Notes under the pieces: generated by a model | What the model was told of the DNA's origin: nothing | Databases searched by the model: none | What the model saw: the letters and a program-made list of their open reading frames with translations, nothing else | Shown: piece after piece, positions 29,860 to 41,600 of the stretch | Position numbering within the stretch: the first letter of the stretch is position 1 | Layout of the letters: the number at the start of each line of letters is the position of its first letter | From: Xestospongia muta | Lineage: Eukaryota; Porifera; Demospongiae; Haplosclerida; Petrosiidae | Length of the DNA stretch: 64,000 bases | Assembly: GCA_963693285.1 (NCBI GenBank) | Contig: OY848928.1 | Coordinates: forward strand, 2,604,501 to 2,668,500 | Reading direction: 5' to 3' | Translations under genes and position numbers: made by a program

Positions 29860-31070
29860 ACTCTTCTTCCTTTAAATCATTTTGGTTATAGCTAATAAAG
29901 CTAAATGAGAAACCAGAAACCTTCCCAACCCTTATTCACAACAATACTGTATCCTCCACTTCACTTTCTAAAGCAAATATGCTCTGTGACTTTTCACAGT
30001 GTTTTAACAATTCAGTTTAAGTTCTTACTAGTGTTAAGATATTTACTTTTTCCAAATATCAAAGTGACCTATTCTACACAGAGAACGATGTCTTTTACGT
30101 AATTAACCAATTGCCTACTGATCTACTGACATAGCATCTGGCCCTAATGATACATCTGCTAAGATGATAAAGGCAATGCTAACTATGTAACCTATCCCTT
30201 GTCTTCATATTATATATTAATGAGATTGCCTCCTTACCACTCACTCTATACTCTACTTTGACTCTCTACATTGATAATATTCTCTTTTTTTGCAAACTAA
30301 CAACTTATCCATTAATATATCTAAAACAAAATATATGATAATTACTCATAATTTAGACTCTTTGGTACTTCTCTGCCATCCTTATATCTCAATTATTGTA
30401 GTCTTGATCAACTATCATCTTGCAAATACCTTGGAATAATACTAACTTCAAATCTTTTATGGTCTTCACACATCTTATGTATCTGCACATGCTCCAAACC
30501 AAAGAAACACCTTGGTTGTATTTTTTGTCACTTTATCACCTGTTCTCATTCTCTATCCACATCAATCTCTACAAATCACAGGTTCTCTCACTCCTAACTT
30601 ACAGCTCATCCCTGAGATTCTCAGTTCACTAAAGATAGAATTGTAATAGAAAATATCCAATTCCTTGCACAGAAAATATGTCCTAAGAGTTTGTCAGTCT
30701 AACTACTCTACATTTCTAGACCATTTTCAAATCCAAACCCTCTCCTCTCACTGTACCACCTCAAAAATAATCCTTTTCTTCAAAATGATTTATCACAAAT
30801 GTTTTGGTACTAAATCTGCAGTATTCTTACTTCAATTTTCTTCACATAAACTCTAATCATTTCATCCTCTTAAATAAAAGTCCCTGATATGCCACACAAG
30901 TGTATATTATAACTCCTTTCCTACCTCCATTAAGTTATGGAATTCATTTCCATATATATCTTGTATCAAAGATTCAAACTCAGTAAATCAATTGAAAAGT
31001 CAGCTACATGTATAATATTTTAACCCATCTGTTATAGACAAAATTCCTATACAGTTATTATTATTATTAC
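29860..31070 (+). pseudogene. Decayed CR1-like LINE, reverse-transcriptase fragment
   Basis: Translating the plus strand across frames gives the ordered landmarks of the RT and C-terminal part of a CR1/L2-type non-LTR retrotransposon. A pre-RT segment ends SKANMLCDFSQCFN (near 29960). RT entry is SGPNDTSAKMIKAM (near 30136). Then come CKYLGIILTSN and LLWSSHI (near 30420), KYVLRVCQSNYSTFLDHFQ (near 30675) and KLWNSFP (near 30940). Stops and frame changes break it everywhere. Only about 280 bases separate the RT entry motif from the CKYLGI motif, much less than in an intact element, so the central palm region is missing or unrecognisable. A short (ATT)n run at 31054-31069 may be the 3' tail. 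No endonuclease domain is visible, which suggests 5' truncation. Family placement is by motif recognition only. Confidence 0.75.
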
Positions 31071-31283
31071 ATTTGTGCATATATTGCTTACCATTGATAC
31101 TAGTCTCACTATTTGGAAATTATATCATTGTTTAAAAACATACCGAATATATGAGACATGCAAAAAAAGCAGACAGTATAATAGCCAATGATTGTAAGTA
31201 CAGGAAATGCAACAATTATCATATACATCACGATCAGTTCTCGTTGATAAATTATACAGCCTGTATTGACTACCTGAGCACGG

Positions 31284-32292
31284 TGTCGTAGTGTATTTGG
31301 TCCCTCCCTAAATTTGTCCCCTGGGACATATTGCACTAGTGCAAAATGTCCCCGGGGACATTCTGCACTAGTGTAATATTTCAATGGGGGACAAATAGCA
31401 CTAGTGGAGATTGTCCCCTTCTCAGTACAAAGTGTCCCCAGGGGGAGACATCCTGTACTAGTATAGTGTCCCCCCTAAACTCCTAAGTAAGTATTTGGTT
31501 CACACAAACATCATGGTACTATTTATTACGCAAACTGCAACATATCATTCTACCACTTTCTGGTAGCTGGCAAACACAATAGGTGGTGTAAGTTATTTGA
31601 CAATTCATTAGAGCTTTCTCGTTCTTCTATGGGAAAGAAATTTATTAAGATTTTTTGCTTCAATACAAGAAACTATATGATTACGAAATTCATGTTATAT
31701 ATATGTTGTTTGAGATGGATCTTTCAGCAATCTTTTCATAGGTCTTATCATAGGCCCAAATGCCCTCCTATACATATGTTGAAAAATTTGCTATTGTATT
31801 TCATAGGGGCAAAATAACTTGCCTTCAGGTAAGGAGTGGCATGCTTCTAATATTCTTTTTCTTTCAATAGATGAGCGAGGTACTTGCTTCCATGTCTGCC
31901 CACTTTTGTGATAATAAAATAAGTGGCCACTTTCCAACTTGTAGTTGGTGGCTTTACAACGTAAAGCTCTTTTGTCACATTTAGTGAACCGTTTTGGGTA
32001 CTTATGGTAATGAAGAAAGTCTTAAAGGAAGTCGTAATTGTCTTCATTAGCAGCCATCTCTCTGTCTAATAGGCTAGATCTAGATCTCGATCTTAAAGTA
32101 TGAACAATGTGTTTTTGGTTGATTTTATACAGTTAAGCTTTAACTGCAAAGAATTTGCATTACATACTTCATACCTGGTTGGTAACTCAGTTATAGTTGC
32201 TTCTATCCATCCATCGATGGGGAGACATTTCACACTAATTGGGACAATTTCCACTAGTGCAGAACGTCCGGGAGGACAGTCTGCACTCCGAC
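31284..32292. mobile_element. Ginger-like DNA transposon remnant with TGTCG inverted ends
   Basis: The left end starts TGTCGTAGTG at 31284. The right end, read on the other strand from 32292, starts TGTCGGAGTG. Both continue into related subterminal sequence rich in GGGGACA/TGTCCCC and GCACTAGTG words, including the palindrome TGCACTAGTGCA at 31332-31343. The bases outside are acgg on the left and acag on the right, consistent with a 4-bp target duplication carrying one later change. A broken integrase-like frame lies inside. TGT-starting inverted ends, a 4-bp duplication and a Ty3-type integrase are the published hallmarks of Ginger elements. At ~1 kb with a broken gene, the copy should be inactive. 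Confidence 0.65.
31640..32057 (-). pseudogene. Broken integrase-like N-terminal (H2C2) fragment
   Basis: On the minus strand a frame starts at an ATG at 32057 and meets a stop after 11 codons (about 32022-32024). Past that stop the same frame reads on through KRALRCKATNYKLESGH, then VPRSSIERKRILEACHSLPEG, broken up here as VPRSSIERK and RILEACHSLPEG. This resembles the integrase zinc-binding region (His-His-Cys-Cys) of Ty3-derived integrases, with the ILEACH..P.G part recognisable. Further stops follow, and the catalytic core is not found within the element. It lies inside the inverted-repeat element at 31284-32292. The relation is by pattern recognition; a protein search would settle it. Confidence 0.55.
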
Positions 32293-35060
32293 AACAGTAT
32301 CATAGATCAGTTAATTGTGCCCATCGTATAACTTCCTGTTTCAAATTTAAGGAAGTTCAATTTTTTATTTTGTGTTTACATGTAAATAGAGTATAAAGAA
32401 TGATGTTTGGCCGTATTACCCCAACTCCCCTATCACATAATTAGGGCTCGCTGTCGCCCCAATTCACCAGAAACTACCCTAGCCTGGCGAGGCCGGCCTT
32501 GCTTAGAGAGAAAGGGTCTAGTACACAGGTTCAATAGGTTGTGGTAAGGTTTCACCAGGAATACTGGAGAAGGAGACAACTGTACTATGCATGTGCAACA
32601 GTGCAACCAAACCCTCCTCTTTTAGCAAAGAAGCTGGTCTTACCAGACTAAAGCTACCCATGAACTCAGTAGGAAAGGGAGACTGAACAGCATCTCTGCA
32701 TCACCTAATACATCTCTAAATTGTCTATACACAACATTATACCTAAATTATGCATGCAGTATGATAATATTTACAATACTTAATACACAAAAACTTTGTT
32801 ACATAAGAAGAAAATGGTTGGGTAGCTCTTAATGCATGATTAATAATAACAGAACAAAACTGGAGTGCAAAGAAATCATAAATAGTGATAGTAAATACTG
32901 CAATAGTAATTTTGATTTAGTGTGGAGGACACACTAAAAATTGATGAACAAAATAATGAACAGTTCACCTGGCTACTATTACAACGATTATTTCATTAGT
33001 GCCAAGTTGAGACCTTCAGAAGGAGAAGTGAGTCACAGAAGTTGCTTGGGGAATATGTGACTGTGCATTAGAATAAACGAATGTTTGGTGTTCAGTTGAC
33101 TATTTGAGAAGAAAAAACAAAGTAGTAACACATAACAAACCATAACATAAATACACTTAAATATGAAATGTTTAAAACATCCAATGCCAACAAACACTCT
33201 AAGATTGATTAACTTAATTTTGTGGACACTAAACATGTATTTTTGCACACAATACGAGAGAGCCCAGAATAAACATGATGTCAGTATTATGTCTAACCAC
33301 AAGAGAACAAATTTTTGGATTCACTAGCTTCTACTGCCATTTTTCCAATTCAAAAATTTCTAACATATTTAGTAAACAGAGCATACTGATAAGATTCTTG
33401 GCTCCATTTAGTTTATTCAAAAGACTTCACTAATCAAAGAAGCAGTGAAAATAAAAGTAAATTCATTCTTTTGACAACAAAAGTGCTTGCACTTCAGTCA
33501 GAGTTCCTTAGAAGGTATGTGTCTAGGCACCACTAATGTCAGTTGGTAAGTAAAAGGAAAAAAGGAACACATTTATTATAACTTATTTCCTGTATACCTT
33601 CTACTTTGTCAAACTAAGACCCTGAAGGAATTTCATGCTTTGGATTTTGTTTTTATCTGAATATTTGTCATAGGAGAACTACAGCAATACAGCAAAACAT
33701 TAAACTGAGTACTGTGATGTGTTTAGAATTTGTATGCTACTTTTAAAAACTTAAATAGAAAACCATGATAAAATGGATGTGAGTGTATATTCAATAATAA
33801 CAATATTATAATTGTAGAACCCTTTCCTAAGGTTCTTTTTGATTCCGTAAATCACATAATTATTAAAGGTGATAGAAAAGAATTTCTCAACATTGTGAGT
33901 GTGTAGATAATAAAGTTACTTCACTTTACAAGTTATGAAAAATTTAAATAGTTACCCCCAATATCGCAGTGCTAATGGTAAATAAATTAGATTTGCTGGC
34001 TGATATGAGATTCGGCGGTCAATATGCAGGTATTATAACACAATAAAACCATACACATATACGTATGCATACATACCACGTGGTCTAAAACAATCTAGGA
34101 CGGTTTAGTATGCTTTGTGTGCCAGGCAGAACGTTATACTTCAAAAACAATGACATGGAACCATAAGGCATAAATAAAAAAATTCAATGAAGTCTGCATT
34201 GCTTGATAACATATGTAGACAACAAAAAATTATAAGTATATTATACTTAATGCAAATAAAGATGGTGTTCAAACAGTTTAACCATAAAGGGTATGTCACT
34301 GAGAGTCCATGTACCAGTTCTTTAAGACTCTGTTCTTTCACTAATCTGCATACTTTGTAGAGTTAGATATACTATAACCCTACTATTAATTACGTCTACC
34401 AAAATTAGAAATTATAAACATGTGCATGTAATGCACATTTATTTTAGCCCTTTTTCAAAATCACATCTGTTTAACTTAGTTTTATTATAAAAAAGTTTAT
34501 GCACATGATTATTTTAGCAATTACTATAATACTTTTTAAATTCACTAAAATTAGTGCACGCAATAAACTGTAGGCTTAAGGTAGCTTTTGTAATGCTTGC
34601 TACTGCAATAGTCTCATAACAGCAAAAGTCTTTCCAGATGTATCTATTTACTATTACAATTGTCGGCGAAGAAACAGTCAAGGTATGTAAATTTACCATG
34701 ACTTCAGAAAGAAACTTTCTAAAAATTCCAAGGCTGAATTTGAATTTTGTACAAACAATATTTTAATTGAAGCAAACAAATCTTCCGTCTTGCCTGTGTT
34801 TAGAACTAATTTATAATGCTGACTTTTCGCCATCTCTCTGCCAAAGTCTGTAGTTGTAGACACTTTCAAGATGCTTTTGTAGCTGAGCTAGAGCTGTCCG
34901 AAATCCATTGTATGGTAACAGACAGACAGAAACACGCACACATAGACACAAGGAAGTGTTGTAACAATCACCCATGCTTTGAGTGGCAAGGGTTAATAAT
35001 ATACAACAAAATTAAAATGACCAATAGTGGTATAACTCATATCTTTATCATTCCTTTTAG
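32293..35060. other. Non-coding stretch downstream of Islet
   Basis: About 2.8 kb with no gene I can support. 32420-32660 is richer in G+C than its surroundings (gcctggcgaggccggccttg) and looks like a separate repeat or element end. The rest is AT-rich with short, unconvincing frames. A TTTATT at 34438-34443 (AATAAA on the minus strand) could be a distant poly(A) signal for Islet, about 620 bases past its stop. Confidence 0.5.
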
Positions 35061-38000
35061 CTATAGATGAGATATTATACTTACAATAGGAATTGGAGAA
35101 GAAAAGTCCACTGTATGATCAAAAGGAGAGATGGTCTCAGTGGGTGATGCCCATACTGGATTGTGTTGATATGACACAATTGGAGACACACAGGTGTGAG
35201 ATGGTGTAGGTGGTAGAGTGGGTGTTGTTACATGGTCATATGATGGTAAAGGATATGTAAATGCTTGCATACCACCATGTGGAGAAACCTGAGTCATGCT
35301 GTCTGGTGTTATTGGTGTCTGAGGTGTCATAGGTAAGACCTGTATAGAGTACAGATGTAAAATCAATGTTCAATAATTCTTGCCACTGTACTATGCATGT
35401 GTGTTGAGACAGATTGTTTTTATTTCCTTAAAACTACCAATTTTATTATGAGAAGGTGGCATTGTGGTACAACTAAACAACACTATGTGGGTAGGAGATA
35501 AAGATTGACCTACACTAAATAGTGTATCATACAAAGTCATAGCTGTGCCTTTAATAAATATAATGATAAAGGAAGCTCAAGGAATGTTGGTGGCTGGCTA
35601 CCTTTAACTCAAAGGTGAAGGTATCTAAAAATACATACTAGTAAATGTCAGTGATCACATACTTTCCCTCCAGACTGTACTGATTGAAGACGAGCAGCTT
35701 CAGCTTTCTGAAGAGCTTTCTTGTCTTTGCACCGTCTGTTTTGAAACCATACTCGAATGACACGAGGGGATAAGCCTGTCAATTCACACAGTTGCTCTTT
35801 AAGGAGAGCATCAGGACGTGGATTTGTCTGATACACACTTCTCAATGTCTGTAATTGTTGTTCTGTTAACACAGTTCGAATTCTTGGCTGCTTCTGATCA
35901 GAACTAGGCCGTCGTGTTCTCTCTGACGTTTTAAAAGATGTTGTGGATATACCAGGACAGGAAGATGAGATTACTGAGGATGATGATGTTGGACGGGTGT
36001 TAGGACAACTATTTTGAAGTATACTCTCTGAAGAGTCTAGTAATTCAGCTGTAAGGACAGACATAGATATTTCTACAGCTTTACAAAACAATGCCAAATG
36101 TTGTTAATATTAATAGCAATCCAAGGGGGCTTTAAAGTAATTTTATAAGCCTGTTTGGAACTAATAAGTAGGTAATGGTAAAGTGATTATTACACATACA
36201 AGGATAACATTGATACAGCATTATGTTACAAAAGTGCTACAACACAACATCATGCTTAACCCATGTCACTAATTCCTTATAAGGAAAACAAGCCATGGTA
36301 TTCACGAAAGCTTGACTACATGATTCAATCATTCTTAGAAATCGCAACACTAGGTTACACAAAATTTATCAGAATTGTTAAAACACCAACATTATACATC
36401 ATCTATGTAATAAGCAAGTCAGTTTGTTTAAAAAGGTATCAGAAAAACTAGCACTCTACTAGAAGCAACTAATAACCATTAAGACACCCAACAATAGTAT
36501 ATACGAGTCTAATATAGGCACTACTGTATTACTGTAGTATTGTTGAAGCAACTATTGTGGTTTCAAAACAAGTACATCTTCACCCCTTGCTATGACTTCA
36601 TTAACCCATGACAGACTTAACCATAAAGTACTCTCCCCCTCATTCTATTCTCTTTATCTTTCACAATCAGGCTAATGAATGCAATACCTTCAGCAGCAGT
36701 GTCAATAGCTTCATTTGGTAGAGCTTCAAAGTCAGTTTTACAGTAAAGCTTTCCATTAGCTAATCCAAACTGCTCTCCTGAATGCAGTTGTTTTTCACAT
36801 ACAACACAACAGAAGCAATCAACATGGAAGATCTGAAGAATTGAAAAAAATGAAACATTTTAAACTTTTAGAAAAAAATTCAAATATCATGTCTGAGCAA
36901 TAACTTTACACACTAGTGATTGATTTATGCTATGTTGATATATAAAACATAATCCAGGAGTATAATCATAATTATGGTATAATGACAATTCCTAAACCAA
37001 AATTGAGTCAACAATGGATTACAACACTTTCTAATGTTAATACGAGTACTCCTGTATATATCTGTGTGTCCATACAAGGACAGAAGAACAACAAATCAAT
37101 ACATTGGAAGCAATTATTTAGCAAACGAGCTTCTGTGTAGGTGTTGTGATATATGAGCTAGTTTGACTAAGAAAACAAGGGAAAACTACTTTAAATTTAC
37201 TTTACACTATCAAAAGCTATCGTCATCATAGATATTAATATCTTTGATCTCATAACCTTCTAGCATCAAACAAGCCATGAAAGGTATCTAAGCTAACATA
37301 AAGTCTCTTACCTGGTGTTTGGCCCTCATAACAAGTGTGTTAGCATTAATGCATTCAGAACATTTTGTGCAATAGATACCAAACAACCTGCAAGTTAAAA
37401 AAAGTGAAGAAAGTTGATTTAGCCAATTAAAAGGATGGGAGGGAATGAACAATGCCAACACTTCACAAGAGTATTTACAGCATTCAAACAATCCATTAGC
37501 CTAAAGCTAAATGGGCAAGGCACAAAAGAACATGAGGAGGAGAGAGGCAACCTCTCCATAACCTGAGGAATTCATAACGCTAGTAGCACTTTAGCCACAG
37601 TGGGCAAAGGTGAAAGTTTTATATCAAATGACCTTAGTTTCACAATACAAGTCTAAATGAAAAAATAGTATGCAATTGGCAAGCCTGTTATGCTAAGGAA
37701 CAGTAGTTGGCACACATTAAAACAAGGTGTTGTACAACTTATCACTCCTGAGCAAATGACCAGAACTGCACTACCGTCACGTTCTCAACATAGGCTTTAC
37801 AATAATAACACCCATAGAAGTCTCTTAAGGTTGAATGTGTTACTCTATTATCATGGTGTCTATGTGCATTTGTGAAAAACTTTGAGAAATCTAAAGATTC
37901 ATTGGGATGGCTGCCTTTCTTGAATAAATGCAAATTTGGTTATAACCATAGATTTTGGTCACAACAAACAACTTACCTGATGTAATCAGCACGACAGTAT

Positions 38001-38460
38001 GGTCTGCCATCTTTTATGAAACAAGTTTCACAGTTTTCATCCATGAACTCTTGACACTCACAACATATTAAACATGAAACATGCCATTCTAAATTTGGTG
38101 AGACATGTAGTGAAAAGTCATCTTCTATTGATGACTTGCAGCCATGACAAATTCGTGGAGACGTAAAATCAGTCATAGTGTCCACTACCAATGAAAAGAA
38201 TATCTTCAAATTTAGTACAAACATAGGTATACGTAGCAGATTAGTTCGTGCTCTACCTTCACCGAGTTATTGTAAGTAATTAGTGTAGTAGTATAAACGA
38301 AAGAGCGACTAACTAGGAATCGCGGCATGTAATACAAGTGATATAATATACACAGTTGACGCAAGTAACTTTGATAACTGTGAATGAAAATCTTACCAGC
38401 ATTATTGCAGTTGGAATTTACATTCTTATTTTCGCACTCCATCATCTTTCTAACCGACAA
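35061..38460 (-). CDS. ISL: Islet-type LIM-homeodomain transcription factor
   Basis: Six exons (38460-38397, 38184-37977, 37387-37312, 36832-36688, 36048-35663, 35339-35061) join in frame to 385 codons plus stop. Two LIM zinc-binding domains (about residues 34-88, from CHGC to CRADY, and 97-152, from CTKC to CKTDF) precede a homeodomain at about 216-277. The homeodomain carries the Islet-specific run [12 protein letters not shown], then [13 protein letters not shown] and RRCKDKK, which separates Islet from other LIM-homeobox classes. A serine-rich linker lies between LIM2 and the homeodomain, and a proline/threonine-rich tail follows. Islet proteins are nuclear DNA-binding factors that work with LIM-binding cofactors. 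The start at 38460 is the first ATG after a TATA box; a second ATG pair lies at codons 6-7. The last exon contains a strong GTAAGT donor about 25 bases before its stop, so an alternative downstream exon is possible. Confidence 0.95.
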
Positions 38461-38499
38461 GTCTCCAACCGCTTCGATCTTGGCAACTCTTGCCAGGCA

Positions 38500-38506
38500 T
38501 TTTATA
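38500..38506 (-). promoter_or_regulatory. TATA box of the Islet promoter
   Basis: The minus strand reads GGCTATAAAATGCC, a textbook TATA box about 40 bases upstream of the first Islet ATG (38460). A start site 25-30 bases downstream would give a leader of only 10-20 bases from the first ATG. The promoter must fit in the ~160 bp between the SCAPER stop (38624) and the Islet start. Confidence 0.6.
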
Positions 38507-38623
38507 GCCTAAAGCCCCATGCATGTACACATGCATAAACTACAAAGCGGATGTAGGAGGAGATTGACAAAATGTCTTATTGCACAATAAAATTAACAAG
38601 ATCAATAACAATAATTATTATTA

Positions 38624-41600
38624 CTACGAGAAAACAGATGGAAGGTTTGTCTGTTGAAAGAATGTTAGAGCTGATTGCCAGTGTGACTGTGGGAAACGAT
38701 GCTTCAGTGAAAAGAAATCTTGAACTGTAGTGCCTAAGTCAAGATAGCAGGGACACATATCATTAAATAAGACATTGTATGATACCTTCTTCACTTTTAG
38801 ATTCTGCTTCAAACATCTCATTCTTTTAGATTGAATAATATGATTACAAAAAATGTCATCACAAACATTTACCTGAAGATAAACACAAATGAGTTGAGAA
38901 TTAACATCTAATTCCAACACATCCTTATTGTCTTGAACATCATAGCATGCTGATATGAGAGTGGGATAAAGAAGTTTTGCTAAACTAAAAAAATATGTTA
39001 ATTTCTATCCATGTTTGACTAACTTTGGATCACTGAAGTATTGAAAAGGTAAACCACATAACAACTGAAGAAGAGTAGGGCTCCGACCAGCTAAAAGAAA
39101 CATCTACACAAGATGGTATTGTGATATGAAATCAATATAAATTAACACAGCAACAGTTTACACATAATGATTCTTAACTTCCTAACAACCTGTTATTCTT
39201 CCTGGTAGTAGAGTAAATATTAACTACTCAAACACAATGTAGTACAAGTGACAAACTATTTACCAAATACAAAGTAACTACCTGGTTTTCCACATGGAGA
39301 ACACTAAAGTAACCAATAGCAAGAATCACTTCGTGTAACAGCTGTTCGTGTTTATGATGTGTGCAATACCTGGTTAAACAAATTCAATATAAATTTGTAT
39401 AATAATAAGGCAATATAAAACATGAAAGCTCAAGTTTGACTTGTACAAAACAGAGTTACTAGCTTCCCCATACCAACAGACCTCCTACTCACAGTTTCAT
39501 AATTATAACGTATTTCTTTAACATTATCTAGGAAGTGTTTTGCACGAACTGATACACACTGTGTGCTTAAATAAACAGATCAAATATATTAGTGAAAATA
39601 ACTTAGATGATTCAAATTTCCTACTACAGTAATTTTACAAGGAATATAGTTTGTGGTAGTGCATACCTACAAAGACATGCAATGACAACACACCTACACA
39701 ACATTTGCTGTATTTGTCTTGTTGATCTCATGTTAAGGTACATGATACCATTACTAGTGTACTAACATTTGATAACATAATAAAAAGAATAAACAAAGAA
39801 GATCTTGATTAGCTGGTAAAAGATCCCATGTATTCAAAGATGAAGCTTTTAAAGTCGATTTAAAAGTTCAAAGTTCCTTTGTTAAGTAAAAATATTTGTG
39901 ATAAATCAATGTAGACGTAGTTAACATTACTAGGATAAACAAGTACTTTCTTTTTTAGGTGGAAATACAGCTAACATGTAAAAGAGATTAATTGGGTATA
40001 TGTATTACATGAACCAAGTGCTATTTGAGTAATTTGGTATTTTATACTTGGAACTGTACAAGAAAAGCAAAGTTACGATAGGTGAAATGTTGATGTGAAC
40101 AGACTTTAGTATGGCAATATTTCAAGGGGAGCTAATTGAGTAATAAGGTTTAGTGGTACATTGTACTTTATTCAATTAAATATCCCATCTAGTGTCATAT
40201 TACAGACTAAAGGCTCCAGAGAAGCTACACATAGTATTTGGTAAGGAAGAACAAGTTAAACGGCTTCTGACAACCATGTAGTTAATATATAATATAGCTT
40301 GGAATACAGTTTACGAGCAATACACTATAAATACTAGCAAACAGCAACAGAGAACAATGTTGCTAACATGTATGCAAACAAAGTCACTTTGTCCATCCAT
40401 TCAATTGACTTAAAAATCTATGTTACATACTTGTTTGCACATTGGGCTTGCCACCACCTGAACTAGCATCTAGCTAATGTTAAATAACATAACACAGCTG
40501 GCTTAATATAACGTTATGGTAATATTTTTGTGAGTCCACTATTAGAACCCTATCAACTTCAATCTCTCTCTGTTAGTCCTTTTATTTATACACACAAAAC
40601 TTAATGGCTCCATTAAAGACATCCAAATTAGCAAAGTATTAAAAACACTTAGATTGTATAGTGTTTTATATATACATACTTGCAGGGAGGATACTTACCA
40701 TAACAAGTAACTGAGGACATGACGTAATTCCAGTGATATCCCTTCTTCTCCTAGGCAGTTCTATGAGATAAGATTCTGACACATATTTCATAATGCATAC
40801 AGAATCAACAATTACAAAACTGTATACACAATACCTGCACAACTCTTAGAGCTAAAATAGCTGTGTTATTAAGAACACGAATAGCAGCAGTTGTGATTGA
40901 TAAAATATGCAATGGAAGAGATGGCGGGATGGATGAGTGACGAGGTGGGCCATCATGAAGAAGAAGAGCATACACAAGAGAAAGAATACCTACAGTAAAA
41001 ACATGTGAGTGTGCTTATTTCAATACCTGGCTAGCAACAATTTAAACAAACAGTGTGCATGCATAACATATTTAATACCTCCAAGCTCTGTTTGTCTCAA
41101 AACACACACCAATTGAGTTGAGTCATCAAGCTTCACTGTAAAAACATCCTTTACACTAAATAAATACAAAGGACAATAAAAGAGTCACCAGACAAGTTAA
41201 CTAAGTACAATTTGTGAGTAGAGGACACATGATACCCTCCAAAAATAAACAGAAAGTTACATCTAATAACATGACAGGCACATATTCTACACAGATGCTT
41301 ACTCAAGCCTACAATTAATAGCAACACTAAGTTCTATGTGTAAATTACAAACTAAGGTTCTGCTAATTATATTAAAACAAAGCTTAGACTTTTATCTGAA
41401 GAAGCACCTAAATGACTTTTGAAGTAACTCTAAAGAACATGAGACTCCTACATAAAGTATGGGCAAGATCAAAGTGGCAGACTTTAATTAGTAGGCTTTG
41501 AGGTTCATATGATCTATATTCTCTTTGTATCTCTTTCAAAATTGTTAAATTCATTAAATGTGCACCTTATGTTTGAGCCATGGGTTTAAAAAAGATAACC

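Noticed and set aside
33033..33302. 89-codon hydrophobic minus-strand frame
   Set aside because: No family motif, no partner exons; Phe/Ile/Cys-rich frames are common in AT-rich DNA.
34816..35070. 84-codon plus-strand frame behind Islet
   Set aside because: No motif or splice partners, and it overlaps the Islet 3' end in antisense.
37690..37933. Two overlapping frames on opposite strands in an Islet intron
   Set aside because: Neither matches a family, and the Islet exons on both sides join in frame without them.
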